A DNA stretch of 64,000 bases from Aedes albopictus (Eukaryota > Arthropoda > Insecta > Diptera > Culicidae), in assembly GCF_035046485.1 (NCBI RefSeq), contig NC_085138.1, positions 94,529,766-94,593,765 of the forward strand. Direction: 5' to 3'. A program made the translations under genes and the position numbers. Position 1 is the stretch's first letter, and each line of letters starts with the position of its first letter. The notes under the pieces are model-generated. The model ran no database searches. It saw only the letters and a program-made list of their open reading frames with translations, and was not told the DNA's origin. This document shows positions 1 through 10,781 of this stretch, piece by piece.

Positions 1-470
1 TGTATTCTTCTTGGAACTCCACCAGGAAGTCCTCCAAGAATTCCTCAAGGAATTCCTCCAATTGCAGATCAATTTCCTGGAAGAATTCTTGAAGGTATTT
101 ATTGAAAAATCCCTGGAGGTATTCCTGGAGTTATTTATAAAAGAATCTCTGGCCAAGTTCCTGGAGGGATTCTTGGAGGAATTTTTGACAGAACCATTGG
201 AGCAGGTCTTAGAGAAATTCTCAACAGAGTTACTATCGGAATTCCTGAAAGAAATTCTGGAGGAATTCCTGGGCGGATTCTTGGAGAAATTCTTAGCAGA
301 AGTTTTGGAGGAATAAGTGGAGAAATTCTTGAAAAAAAATCTGGAGGAATTTTTGGAGGAATTTTTGGAGGAATTTTTGGAGGAATTTCTGGAGAAATTT
401 TTGGAGGAATTTCTGGAGAAATTTTTGGAGGAATTCTGGGAGCAGTTCCTCGGAAAACATGGAGTTGTCT
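1..470. repeat. Degenerate 12-bp satellite (GGAGGAATTTYT type)
   Basis: Imperfect tandem units of about 12 bp built on GGAGGAATTTTT or GGAGAAATTTYT run from the left edge; the cleanest stretch is about 340-440. Units near the edge are more diverged and carry GGAATTC. A 101-codon open frame at 11-316 is a by-product of the period (12 is divisible by 3) and gives monotonous Glu/Phe/Leu text, so it is not called as a gene. A related block lies at 5.8-6.95 kb. The left limit is outside the window. Confidence 0.8.
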
Positions 471-844
471 CAGGAGTACTTTTTTGAGAAATTTCTGAAG
501 ATTTTCTGAAGAATCTTAAAGGTATTCGTGAAGAAATTGGTTGAAGATTGTTTTTGATAAATTCTAGAAGAAATTTCTTGAAAAAATTCTTGGGGGTATG
601 GTGGGTGCTAAGGGGGGGGGGGAGGTGCCATGCATTTTTAGCACAACTATTCCCTTGACTATAAAAAAAAATCCAAGGTAAAATGTTTTAAAACAAAGAA
701 GATATTGCATTTCTGCCAAAAGTAGATCGTCCCGGGTGTTCACGGGTAAAATCGGTTACCAAAAACTACCGAAATAGTTCTGCTGTTCTATTTTCGTCTT
801 AAGAGTACCTAACAAGCAATTCAGGATTAAGTGTGTATGAAACT

Positions 845-1010
845 CTACTTCCCACTGAATCTTCCCTGAAGCACTGCAAGGCGGCCCTGTAAAGTCCTCG
901 AAACACATCTGAAGAATCCCCTGAAATCTCCCTGGATCGCCGCTGAAACCCCTTGAAATGCCTTGAGTCCCCCAGAAATATCCCTGAAGTTCTGAAGGGC
1001 CTGAACTATA
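845..1010. repeat. Degenerate CCCTGAAA-type repeat
   Basis: Repeated CCCTGAA/CCCTTGAAA words spaced about 10-20 bp apart suggest an old, strongly diverged short-period tandem repeat. The borders are vague. The minus-strand open frames here (756-1097 and 845-1027) look like products of the repeat. Confidence 0.4.
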
Positions 1011-1029
1011 CGGAATGACTGGTTCAAGG

Positions 1030-3020
1030 TATGTATTCAATCTATACTGTTCAACAATTGGCGATTTAGTTCTACATGCCAGCTTCAGAATGCTCAAAAT
1101 TAGATTTGTTTTCCAAGATATGTTACGACCGACGACTTGCGGCCAGCTAGATAGTCCAGATGTCCGTTAGTGTAGCGCGTAGTGACTTTCTTTGTTAATG
1201 GTTGATAATTAAATATGCATGCTGCCTAGCCGTTTCCACGATGTCTATCCGAGAACATTCTGCCTTCGCGGTTGACCATCATAAAAAAAGCATCCAAATC
1301 AATAAACAACAACTGTTATTGGCTCACTTGTCAGAGCGCAACTTAGCGGTAAATTCAGCTGAGCCGTGTTTGATTTGGTTGTTCACATCTTTTCCATTCG
1401 TCTTTCCGTCCCGTCTTTGACTGTATTTTTTACGACCAAGACCCGGCCCGGAACACCCCAACGCAATGCGGCCAGCAACGGTCAAGTCCATGGTCGTCGA
1501 CCGACCGAAGAGGAGCCAATCATGCAGTCAGCAGCAGCAATGAGATGAACCTACGCGCGTCACCATTTGACTTGTGGCACATTTCTTCAGGTGGAACTGA
1601 TCCGTCCCGGGGGCACACAGTAGCACCTAGCATAGGCACTAGGCAGGCAGGCAGGCAGGCATCAGTCAGCTCAGTGGCAGGAAGATGCGAAGAAATTAGG
1701 TTAAACAAAGTGTGATGGCAAGAAATCCTCACCTTGGATGCTGTGCTGCCTATGACAACGAAGACGTTTAGGGGGGACGATGTGAGGAACGAGAGGTGCT
1801 GCATGGATGGCATTCGTGAGTGGACAAGTGATGGCTTTGTTTCGGAGGGGCTTTAAAATTGAGAGATTGTAATAAATGGTAGCTGCTGATTTTTGACCGA
1901 AATAAGCACGAGAGAAAGTGAGAGATTGTTATTGGATCCGGAATGATCCAAAAAGGGAAGCCATTTAGTAATCCGGGAAATCATTTAACAATACGCCGGA
2001 GGGGAACGATATATTTGTCCAATCTGAGCATTCGTTGATGGTTCGGGTTTTGAGTTTCACTCAGATGAAAATTAAGGTTGGATTGCAGGCCAAGCTGAGG
2101 GTGTTTGAAATAAATTAATTCTGGAAAAAATGATTTTGTTATTTATAAAAAAATATAACTTATTAACTGTTTACACGCTTAAAATCCGTTCATATTTTCG
2201 AAATTTCTCGTTATCAAGAACGGTTGAATGATATTTTGTGAACAAGTTCCTCAATCCACGAACAGATCTCATGGTATACTTTCAACCCGTAACGATTGCA
2301 AAGTGTGCCCAGAAATGAGAACTTTAATCATGTTGGAAGTGACAGCACACAACCGTAAAAAACAAAAACATCAGAAAGTGCAGCGAAGACTAGTGACGAA
2401 ATTGGTTCTAGTGTTTAAGATATAGAAGGAATTTACGGGAAATGGAGGAAACTACCAACTTGTGAATCACCTTCTGATAATGGTAAACTAGTGATAATTA
2501 CTGAAATTCTCAATTGCGACGCACATCGTTTTGCAAAGCAGTGTAGGATCCACTTCCGGAAGCAACTCTCGCAATGGCAAACTCCAGCTCTCCAGTCCAG
2601 AAGCTTTCTACGGTCATTCGGATCCACCAGACTTCCCACAAGTTCGCTGTCCGTCCTCCACCGACGCTCCACTTCATCGCAACTGTCAATCTACACGCTC
2701 ATTAAAAACTGCTCAATTCACACTTTTTACACACTCAATGTAAACATAGACAGTGCATGCCAGTATAAACACTACAAGCAGTGGTGAATTGCATCTATTT
2801 TTTTTTTGTATTGCTCCAATATGAAGGAGGCAGACTAGAGTTTTCCTAAAAATTGCTAAAATGCTGCTTAAGTTTGGTCTATAGAAATTTCGTCAGTGTT
2901 ACGACTGATTGTCTGTGACTCCATTGATTGAGAGTGCTTTGCCATCGATTACGACTAGGCATAATGTGTGAAAATAGCTCTACGCAATCAAAATGATCGA
3001 TAAAATCTGATTTAATCAAC
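1030..3020. other. Unassigned intergenic or intronic DNA
   Basis: No domain-bearing frame, TIR pair or tandem array is visible. Open frames of 60-98 codons occur on both strands but overlap one another and have no recognisable motif. The content includes a short CAGG run near 1643-1660 and an AT-rich stretch at 2100-2230. Confidence 0.5.
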
Positions 3021-3022
3021 CT

Positions 3023-3785
3023 ATGGTGAACAGCACCCTTCTTACATCGCGTTCCGAAGAAAGGTTGCAGAGATCTCCAGTGACACCGCTGGAATCCGCA
3101 GCGATTGCTAGCAGTGCCACGATACAGAGAGAACTCCAAGAAAATCTACAGGAGCTAGGGTCTTCGAGCCAGCGAGTATTCCTACCGACTCCGAAGAGTA
3201 GCGAGACCTCCGAGCTGGAGAAAGATCCAGCTGTCAAGAGCCTGGCTTACCAGGAACTCGTTGCAAAGTCCCTGGGCAGCGATGTAAACGCCAGGGCCTT
3301 TTCACAGGAGGCGGTGATCGAGTGTAGGGATCTGTATGAGGTCACGACAGAAGAAGAACTGAGATTTGTACTAACCGAGCAATGCGAGCTGGATCTTCCG
3401 GGGCAAATACGGCGGATACGGAAAGCGTTTGGAGGCACCCAGACGGCAGCGATTCGCCTACTGGTGGACGCAACAAGTTGGCGGAGATTGGCAAGATAAG
3501 TCAGTTGGTCGGTGTGCACGGTGTGCAATCGCTCCTCGAGTTGCAAATCAGACGGAGAACTGCTTTCGGTATATGGAGTTCGGTCACTAGGCGAGAAGCT
3601 GCAAGGCGGCCCTGACAAGTCCGCATTGTGCTGGAAATGCGGCGGAAGTGGCCACGTTGCTTTCGAGACTGCACGAAGCAACCAAGATGTATGTTCTGCA
3701 AATCGGAGGACGGAAACGATCATTCGACGGGTGGCTTCAAATGTTCGATATACAAGAAGGCGAAGGCAGACCAACTATGATGGAG
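3023..3785 (+). pseudogene. ORF1 (gag-like) relic of an R1-clade non-LTR element
   Basis: The frame from 3023 to 3499 aligns by eye with the second half of the ORF1 at 9189-10781: AYQELVAKSLG, then a Glu-rich segment ending in TEEELRFVL, then GGTQTAAIRLLVDA. After frameshifts, a zinc knuckle appears near 3628 (CWKCGGSGHVAFE), with its last Cys lost. The N-terminal half of ORF1 is missing. The frame changes at least twice before the ORF2 relic begins. This is an old dead copy, more diverged than the R1-like element at 8.46-16.55 kb. Confidence 0.8.
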
Positions 3786-4870
3786 ATACGGCAAATTCAT
3801 CTCAATTATTGCGATGCAGCACAGCAACTGTTGTGTTAGTCGACAACAGAAACCAAGTGCGACGTTGCAATAATTGCAGAGCCGTACCAAGTTCCTCTCA
3901 ATAACAGTAACTGGGTGGCGGATAAAACAAGGATGGCGGCAATTCAAGTTACAGGCGGGTTTCCCATACAAGAAGTGGTGGATAGCGATCACGAAGGTTT
4001 TGTTATCGCCAAGATCAACGGTGTCTTAGTGTGCAGCTGCTATGCGCCCCCGAGATGGACCCCTGAGCAATACAATAGGATGTTCGATCTATCAACCGAT
4101 AAGTTGATAGGACGAGCACCTGTTGTTATCGGCGGGGATTGCAACGCTTGGGTGGTGGAGTGAGGAACGAGGCTGACCAACACATAAGGTTATTGTCTGC
4201 TGGAAGCCTTAGCGAAGCTGAATGTAAAAGTGTACAACGAAGGCTCCATGAGTACATTTAGTAAGGACGGATGAGAATCCCTTATTAACGTGATGTCCTG
4301 CAGCGTCGCTGATGAACAACAAGAACTGAAGAGTATGCGAGGAGTACACACACAGTGATCATTAGTTCATCCACTACAGCGTCGGTCGGCGGAACTCCTC
4401 TTTACCACAGAGAACAGACATCCAGGCTAGAACAAATTTCATTCGGAAATTTGTGTAAGGATTTGAATCTTTACTCGAGTAAGGTTGCAAACCAATACAC
4501 GATGACAACACTAACGCCACCAAACACCATATTGCCACAGTCAGTGGTGAATTGAAACATTTCAAGTGGTGAATTTAATTAGTATGGGAAATTTACTGAT
4601 TGCAGCGCCACGCTATTGCCACTTGTGTTGCCGATTTCAAATGTCCGTTAAATTTCTTACACAGTTTCGGAACTGGACTTGGATGTCTGTTCTCTGTGTC
4701 TTTACTGAGCACCCGGAAGACTTGCGAAAGGAACTGGAAAACGAAGGAGTTCGACAAGGACCTGTAGCACTAACGGAATCAGTAGTAAGGGCATGTGATG
4801 CTACTATGCCGAGGAAACTTAAGCCGAGTACCCGCCGGCGTCCAGCATAATGGCTAGTTTCCGCCTGGTA
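3786..4870 (+). pseudogene. ORF2 endonuclease-domain relic, R1 clade
   Basis: It begins with IHLNYCDAAQQLL, the equivalent of the NLNHCDAAQQLL start of the ORF2 at 10.78 kb. Next comes a readable frame at 3915-4163 containing SCYAPPRWTPEQ and VVIGGDCNAWVVE, an APE-type endonuclease core in which the usual GDFN has become GDCN. In-frame stops and frameshifts follow. The text resumes after the MITE at 4406-4698 with TEHPEDLRKELENEG and ACDATMPRKL, ending near RRRPA at about 4850. The segment linking endonuclease and RT is replaced by 4.87-7.02 kb of other DNA. Confidence 0.85.
4406..4698. mobile_element. 293-bp MITE with 7-bp TSD inside the ORF2 relic
   Basis: Its ends are CACAGAGAACAGACATCCA and the inverted counterpart TGGATGTCTGTTCTCTGTG. 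TCTTTAC is duplicated at 4399-4405 and 4699-4705. Removing the element and one duplication rejoins the host frame (LLFTEHPEDLRKE), matching the colinear part of the intact ORF2. The element is noncoding. A 7-bp duplication with CA...TG ends is compatible with P-like or hAT-like families; I cannot decide. The MITE at 39127-39324 has the same style of ends. Confidence 0.85.
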
Positions 4871-5800
4871 AGTACTGTGTAAAAGGATAGGAAAAAAAAG
4901 AGTAATGGTCAAGTAAAACTTTTGCAATCAAAATTACTTTAGCGTTCGCAGTTGATAAGTAATTCGCAGCCAAAAAGATTTGCCAACAGATGGCACTGTC
5001 ATGCGATGCTGTCAGTTATGTTGTTAATTTTCCGTACGGAATAATATGTCGATGTATTATTCCGTGAGTAAAAGTGACATTTTCTCTTTCTTTTTGTTTC
5101 TTCTTTCGCACCAAAGACATCAGTGTGCATTAAGCTGCTAGTACACAGGGGCCTTAGGCCTAAAGTACACTGGGTTAAAGATTTGGCAAGGGCAGAACTC
5201 AAGATAAAACATCTGTTTGAAGTGCAACGGAATGCGGAAGCACTGTGGTATGTACTAACAAAAAAAAATCCGCAACTCTGCCACTGCGGCAAAACGCAAT
5301 GAGCGGGGATTTCCTGCGGTTAATTTCAAAACAACTTTAGTTTGGTGAATAAGTTTGTTTCCTAGACGAAAGTAATTATGTGAGAATCTGCAGCATTGCT
5401 CTTGCTTTGTCTCGCTCTATTGGTGGTAATTGTGGGATGATCTTGGGGACGATAATGGGGTTATAGAGAGAAAATTAGTGCAGTAAAAAACCAAAGATTT
5501 TAAGAACGAACTACCTGGTCAATCCATGAGATATAAAGAAGTTAATACGGAAGGAAATTCCAAGAATTCCATTCTCATAAAAGAAAGTTATGATTTTATA
5601 GGAGTCCGGGTATTGTCCGAAAATCTGCAGGAAGCGAGAAATACTATTAAAAAAATTAATAATTCGGCGAAGCTCCTCAAGTTCTTCAAAGAAGCTGTGG
5701 GTCCAAGAGAAGCTAATGATTTCGAATAAAAGTTCGGGACTCTGGGAGTTTTGGAAAGATGATGTTTTTAAGTTCCTCATGAAAATAGCTCTTAATTCCA
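4871..5800. other. Unassigned insert within the R1 relic
   Basis: This DNA sits between the endonuclease and RT relics. No coding match is seen. From about 5520 onward the sequence grades into the GGAATTCC-type satellite (words such as AATTCCAAGAATTCC). No TIR or LTR was found that would define the insert. Confidence 0.4.
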
Positions 5801-6950
5801 GGAACAAGCGGGCTAGTTCTCGAAAATTCCTAAAAGAGTTCTATCAGGAGTTCCTCGATAATTCCTCCAGAATGTCCCCCAGGAGTTCACGGGAATTCAT
5901 CCAGAAGTTCTCTTCCGGTTCTTCCTCCAGGAGATTATCAGGAATTCCTCTGGAGTTTCCTGAAAATTCCCGTGGGAGGTTCCCGGGAGTTCCTCCAGGA
6001 GTTCTCCGGGAATTTCTCCAGAAGTTCCAAGGAGTCCCCGAGAATTCCTCAAGGAGTGTTCCGAAAATTCCTCCAAGGATTTCCCAGGAAATCATCCAGA
6101 AATTTTCAGGTGAATCCTCCAAGAAATATCCGATAAAACTTCCGAGAGTTCCCGGGTATGCCTCCAGAAGTTCCCCATTAATTCCTTAAGGAGTATATCC
6201 AGGAGTTCCCCAGAAATTCTTCCAGGAGTTCTTCGGGAATTCATCAAGGGGGTTTTCGAGAATTTCTGCAAGAGTTCCCCGTGAATTCTTGTAGGAGTTC
6301 CCCGAGAATTCTTGCAGAAAATCCCCTGGAACTCCCTAATGAGTTTCTAGGAAATTCCCCCAGGAGCGAGCCCAGGAGTTTCCCAGGAACTCATCTAAAA
6401 TTACCTCGGTAATTCCACCAGAAGTTCACCAATAATTCCACCATGACTTCTTCGAGAAATTTTCCAGGAGTTTCTCTGAAATTCTCGTGCAATTCTTCCA
6501 GAATTCCTGCAGGACTTCCCCGAGAATCCCCGGATGGATTCCTGGAGAAATTTATCGGACAAATCCCCGAAGCAATTTCTTGAGCAATCACCAGAGGATC
6601 TTCTGGAGCAAATCTCCAAAAATTCCTTCTAAGATTTTTCCAAAAATTCTTCCGGAGATTCCTCCAATAATGCTTCCGGAGGTTTCTCCAGAAATTCCAC
6701 CGGAGATTCCTCCAGGAATTTCTCCGGAGATTCCTCCAGGAATTTTTCTCGAGATTCCTCCAGAAATTACTGCAGGAATCTTTGGGGGAATTCCTGGAGG
6801 AATCTCCGGAGGAATTCCTGGAGGAATCTTTGGAGAAATTATTGGAGAAACCTTAGAATGCATTCCTGTAGAAGTCCTAGAAGAAACTCTTAGAATGATC
6901 TCGGAAGGAATTTCTGCGGGAATATCTGAATAAATATCTGAGTGTACCCC
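5800..6950. repeat. Second block of degenerate GGAATTCC satellite
   Basis: Imperfect units of 12-15 bp built on CCAGGAGTTCCC, GGAATTCCTCC and, at 6650-6850, CCTCCAGGAATTTCTCCGG. The strand sense of the unit appears to switch within the block (GGAG-rich toward 6790-6840, CCTCC-rich before). Both strands stay open for over 100 codons as a result, giving Pro/Ile/Glu- or Gly/Ile-rich text that I regard as artefact. The block lies inside the decayed R1-clade element. Confidence 0.8.
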
Positions 6951-7017
6951 GAAAAAAAAAATACTACAGAAATCCCTCATGGAGGGATTTTTTGTAGAAC
7001 TTCTAATGAAAATCTAA

Positions 7018-8001
7018 GACATTTTAAGACAGGCGAAGATCAAGACCCCAACGACACCAGCTGAAATGTGCCCTGACAAGCTGGAGGTAATTGCTGACGG
7101 CCTCTTCCCGAAGCACAGTATAACCACATGGCCACCAACGCCGTACATCGACGGGGTGAAAGTAGTTGCCGGCAAAAACCGGATGTATAACGAGGAACTT
7201 TTTACAATAGCCAAAGGACTCAAAGTGAAGAAAGTCCCTGGTCCAGATGGTATCCCCAACATGGCATTGAGATCGGTGATCGTGGCGTTTCCGTACACTA
7301 TCCTGAATGCAGAGATGCCTGGCGGATAGCTACTTCTCAGACATTTGGAAAATGCAGAATGTGGTGTTGCTGCCAAAAACCTGGCAAGCCATCAGAAAAC
7401 CCAGCATCATATCGACCGATATGCCTGCTGGATACGCTTGACAAACTCCAGGAGTAGATCATCCTGAAAAGGCTGATGAAGTACACGAAAAGCGAGAACG
7501 GGTTGTCCAATAGGCAGTTCGGGTTCCGGAAAGGGAAGTCGACAGTGGATGCAATCCGGACAGTCATTTTGAATGCGGAGAAAGCCTCAAAGCAGAAGAG
7601 GAGAGGTAATCGTTACTGCGCCGTGGTAGCTATAGATGTGAAGAACGCATTCAACAGCGCCAGCTGGGCAGCCATTCCCTGACTACCTGTGCCAGGTTCT
7701 GGGAAGCTACTTCCAGAACCGAGTCTTAGTCTACGAGACAAACCAGGGGCAGAAAACGGTTAGAATCACGGCGGGTGTGCCACAGTTCTCCATACTCGGC
7801 CCAACGTTGTGGAACATTATGTATGACGATGTCTTAAAATTTCAACTACCTGGAAGAGTCGAGATCGTCGGTTTCGCGGATGACGTCGTCCTTTCGATAA
7901 CCGGTGAGACTGGAAGAAGTAGAGATACTGACGGCGGAGACGATCGTTTCCATCGAGGCGTAGATGAGTGAAGTGAAGTTACAGTTGGCTTATCATAAGG
8001 C
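7018..8001 (+). pseudogene. Reverse transcriptase relic of the decayed R1-clade element
   Basis: Read across frameshifts, this follows the ORF2 at 10.78 kb: VKKVPGPDGIPNMAL near 7220, RQFGFRKGKSTVDAIRTV near 7515, VVAIDVKNAFNSASW near 7630, GVPQFSILGPTLWNIMYDDVL near 7780 (QG has become QF), and VGFADDVVLSI near 7870. The FADD catalytic pair survives, but multiple frameshifts and a deletion after SASWAAIP kill the frame. The text LAYHK at 7985-7999 is interrupted by a 396-bp insertion and resumes as AEVVLVSGPKF at 8401-8461. Confidence 0.88.
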
Positions 8002-8397
8002 GAAGCAGTTGGGCGTGGGCGGGGTTGACCCTGCCCGCCTTTCCGAGGACAAAGGGAGTGGCGAGGACCACTCGGGAAACTGGCTAAGCGCCAGCATGTT
8101 ACCGTGATGGACTCTCCAGAGCGAGTCATCGATGTTCGTTGCTGCTAGGCTACGCAGCTAACCTTGAGGGTTCGACGTGCACTAGCCCCTCTCTGAAGCA
8201 ATACCTTCTTGGTGGTTCCGGAGAGACGTAGGGTTTGGCGACCATAAGAATGTGTTTTAGTGGGTCGAGGAGAGATTAGTCCTGGCTTCTACTATTGTTG
8301 TAGGAGACGGCCTTAACCCCACACTACCCTAACCTTCCTGTTAGGGTGTCTGTTGAGCAGATTTTTCCCCCTATAATTTAGAAGGAAAAAAAAAGAA
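8002..8397 (+). mobile_element. 3'-end-only copy of the R1-clade element
   Basis: From about 8005 this segment is nearly identical to the 3'UTR of the large R1-clade element (from about 16097), ending in an A-rich tail at 8386-8399. It is a severely 5'-truncated insertion, as expected from target-primed reverse transcription that stopped early. The flanking AAGGC occurs at 7997-8001 and 8398-8402, and deleting the insert restores the host reading YHKAEVVLV. The element thus inserted into an older relative. Confidence 0.88.
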
Positions 8398-8400
8398 AAG

Positions 8401-8461
8401 GCAGAGGTAGTGTTGGTCAGCGGGCCGAAATTTGCATCGGCGAACACCATGACAAATGACC
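8401..8461 (+). pseudogene. Continuation of the RT relic after the 3'-end insertion
   Basis: A short in-frame continuation (KAEVVLVSGPKFASANTMT) of the decayed ORF2, homologous to the KTEVTVVNNLK region of the intact ORF2. Homology fades near 8461, where the 5' region of the large R1-clade element appears to start. Confidence 0.7.
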
Positions 8462-8464
8462 ATG

Positions 8465-8910
8465 ACCGGAGTAGGCTTGATCCACCGTCGGGGACAAGAC
8501 CGAGTAGATTGTGACGTAATACTAATTTTTGGTCGTCGAGGCGCCAGTGAACCGGAAGTCAACATCCAACCGGCATTGCTGGGTTAACCTCGGCACCTGG
8601 TTGGTTAAAATTGAACTAATGGTTTCAGGAGAACTTCCGTCGCCGTGGATTTTCTCCGTGGGAGTGGGTTAGGCCCACTGCTGAGGACTAGACTGAGAAC
8701 GTCGTGAAAAGCACCGGAGTATGAGGCACCTGTGATCCGGAAGCCAGTTTCTAACCGGAATCACAGAATCGACATCGACGCCGACCCGGGAGGATGGATC
8801 CACCTCCGGGGACTATCTGAGTAGCGAGTGATCGAGTTGGACTGTTAGTTTGGGTCATAGAAGCGACAACGAACCGATGTCATCGCCGCTTTCGGGCGGG
8901 TGTACTCATC
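8465..8910 (+). repeat. Imperfect repeats in the 5'UTR of the R1-clade element
   Basis: Two diverged copies of roughly 115 bp are seen at about 8468-8583 and 8795-8905. They share words such as GATCCACC, CGGGGAC, GAGTAG, GAACCG and a Thr/Val-like spacing between them; a third partial match (CCGGAAGCC...AACCGGAATC) lies at 8735-8765. Repeated 5'UTR modules are common in non-LTR elements, where they carry the internal promoter. I cannot identify promoter motifs here. Confidence 0.5.
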
Positions 8911-9188
8911 AGATGACCCAAGCGCATGAGACGGGGCAGCAGGGACGAAAGTCCTGGGGCCTGACGCACCCCCCCGCTTGCGAGTCAGCCGCGTAGTCGC
9001 CGGCTAAGAATAGGACTACTAACCCCAATTCAAGGTGTCAAGCGACCCGTGCTGAGGAATGAGTGATCGAGGGGGTGAAAAAGATGCTCGATCTTTAACG
9101 GAGCCTGTGGGGTACCTGGGCACCCCCCACAGTAAGCTGTCCCTTACCGCGTTAATGCAGGGCTCTGGCGTGGTGGACATTCTTTCCC

Positions 9189-10781
9189 GTGCGACTCGTG
9201 GGATTAATCATGAAATCAAACAAATCAAGCAATCAAAATTCAGGTGGAAGTAGTGGTGGGATCAACCCCTTCGCAAGAAGCGGGTTGATGAGATCTCCGA
9301 CAAGGAGAAGTGAGGAGATAGGCGCTGGGAGTTGCGTACGCAGCTCAAGCGTGGGTGCTCCAGTCCACTTCCCGGCAAGCCAGCCGGTGGAGGTTATGGA
9401 CGGAGCGTGGTTGTTGAGGGCCGTCAACCGAGGATCCAAAGGACGGTCCGCAATAGAGGTGGCTGAGCAGCAGCTTGGCAAAATCATCGACTTTGCGTCC
9501 ACTAAGTCGAACATAAGCAAGGACCTGAAAACGGCCTTGCTTCGACTTAGGGCGTCGATCGACGATGCCAAGCAGGAGCACGCGGCACTCGCGTTGCTGA
9601 CTGCTGCAGCAGCGGAGCCTGCAAATGAGAAAGTGCCGAAGTTTACCCAAACGGGGGCCTTCTCCTTCGCAGGAAGTCCAAATAAGGCGGAAGCGACTGC
9701 TCGCGACAAACGGGGCAAGCAATCGCAGAAGCGGGCGAGGCAACCGTCAGGCGAGGAGCTGTCTGGCGGTGCCCGCAAGGCCAGGCGAATCATTACCCCG
9801 AAAGTCGGTAATAATGCCGGAAGGTCGGACCCCAGCCAGGGTTCCCGGAAAGCTGGGAAGGGTGGGCCTGAAAAGGCTGGCCCGTCCCGGAACGATGGGA
9901 ACAAGGGGTTGCGACCGCTAGTGGGCCCTCAACAGCCACAGAGTAGGGCGATCCAAGGGGAGGACCCCCCTTGGACGAAGGTAGAGCGGAAGAAGAAGAA
10001 GGCGAATCCGCAGGTAGTAGCGCAGGACGCCAAGCCAAGGCGTAGGAGGGCAGGTGCCAAGCGCGAGAAAGGCGACGCTATCGTCATCAAGACGGAACAG
10101 TCCAAGTACTCGGACGTCTTGAAGATGATGCGAAGCGACGCCAAGCTTGAGGGTCTTGGAGCCGACGTACGCAGTATTAGACGTACTCGTACGGGCGAGA
10201 TGATCCTGGAGCTGAAGCGCCAGAAGGAGCACAAGGGCGCCGCCTATAAGAGGCTGGCAGAAGAGGTCCTTGGTGAGGGTGTGCAGGTGAGGGCTTTGAC
10301 ACATGAGGCGACTCTGAAGGTCAAGGACATCGATGAGATCACCGAAGTGGAAGAGCTCGTCACGGCACTGCGGCAACAGTGCGATGTGCAGGTGGCCGCC
10401 GCAGCCGTTAAGCTACGGAAAGGGCCAGCAGGGACACAGGTAGCTTTGGTTCAGCTACCTGTGGCGGACGTCAAAAAGTCCGTTAAAGTAGGGAGCATAA
10501 AGGTGGGTTGGTGTGTATGTCACCTGACATTCCACGAGCCACCAGAGGTTTGCTTCAGGTGTCTGGAACCAGGACACAAGTCGTGGGACTGCAAAGGCCC
10601 CGACAGGCGCAAACTGTGCAGGCGATGCGGCGCTGAAGGTCATAAGGCCCAAAGCTGCACGAGTCCGCCCATCTGCATGATCTGTACCGGGAAATCCTCG
10701 AACAATAGACATCCGATGGGTGGTCCAAGGTGCCCGGCCTTCAAGAAAGCCGCAGTGAACAACAAATCACAGTGCAGGTAA
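9189..10781 (+). CDS. ORF1 gag-like nucleic-acid-binding protein, R1 clade
   Basis: The open frame is 530 codons; the Met at 9210 (MKSNKSSNQ) is an equally good start. The N-terminal third is low complexity, residues 180-300 are Lys/Arg/Gln-rich (KKKKANPQ near 277), and residues 320-450 form the conserved gag core (MMRSDAKLEGLGADVRSIR, then EEVLGEGVQVRAL). Three Cys-rich knuckles follow: CFRCLEPGHKSWDC (about 454-467), CRRCGAEGHKAQSC (476-489) and a longer third motif starting CMICTGKSS (about 494). ORF1 proteins of this clade coat the element RNA. The frame is uninterrupted. Its TAA stop overlaps the presumed ORF2 start by one base. Confidence 0.9.
   Translation: MRLVGLIMKSNKSSNQNSGGSSGGINPFARSGLMRSPTRRSEEIGAGSCVRSSSVGAPVHFPASQPVEVMDGAWLLRAVNRGSKGRSAIEVAEQQLGKIIDFASTKSNISKDLKTALLRLRASIDDAKQEHAALALLTAAAAEPANEKVPKFTQTGAFSFAGSPNKAEATARDKRGKQSQKRARQPSGEELSGGARKARRIITPKVGNNAGRSDPSQGSRKAGKGGPEKAGPSRNDGNKGLRPLVGPQQPQSRAIQGEDPPWTKVERKKKKANPQVVAQDAKPRRRRAGAKREKGDAIVIKTEQSKYSDVLKMMRSDAKLEGLGADVRSIRRTRTGEMILELKRQKEHKGAAYKRLAEEVLGEGVQVRALTHEATLKVKDIDEITEVEELVTALRQQCDVQVAAAAVKLRKGPAGTQVALVQLPVADVKKSVKVGSIKVGWCVCHLTFHEPPEVCFRCLEPGHKSWDCKGPDRRKLCRRCGAEGHKAQSCTSPPICMICTGKSSNNRHPMGGPRCPAFKKAAVNNKSQCR

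Noticed and set aside
11..316. 101-codon Glu/Leu/Phe-rich open frame
   Set aside because: It is an in-register reading of a 12-bp satellite; the frame has no other coding signal.
6487..6980. Pro/Ile- and Gly/Ile-rich frames of 130-148 codons on both strands
   Set aside because: Both strands are open because the satellite unit lacks stops; not independent evidence of genes.
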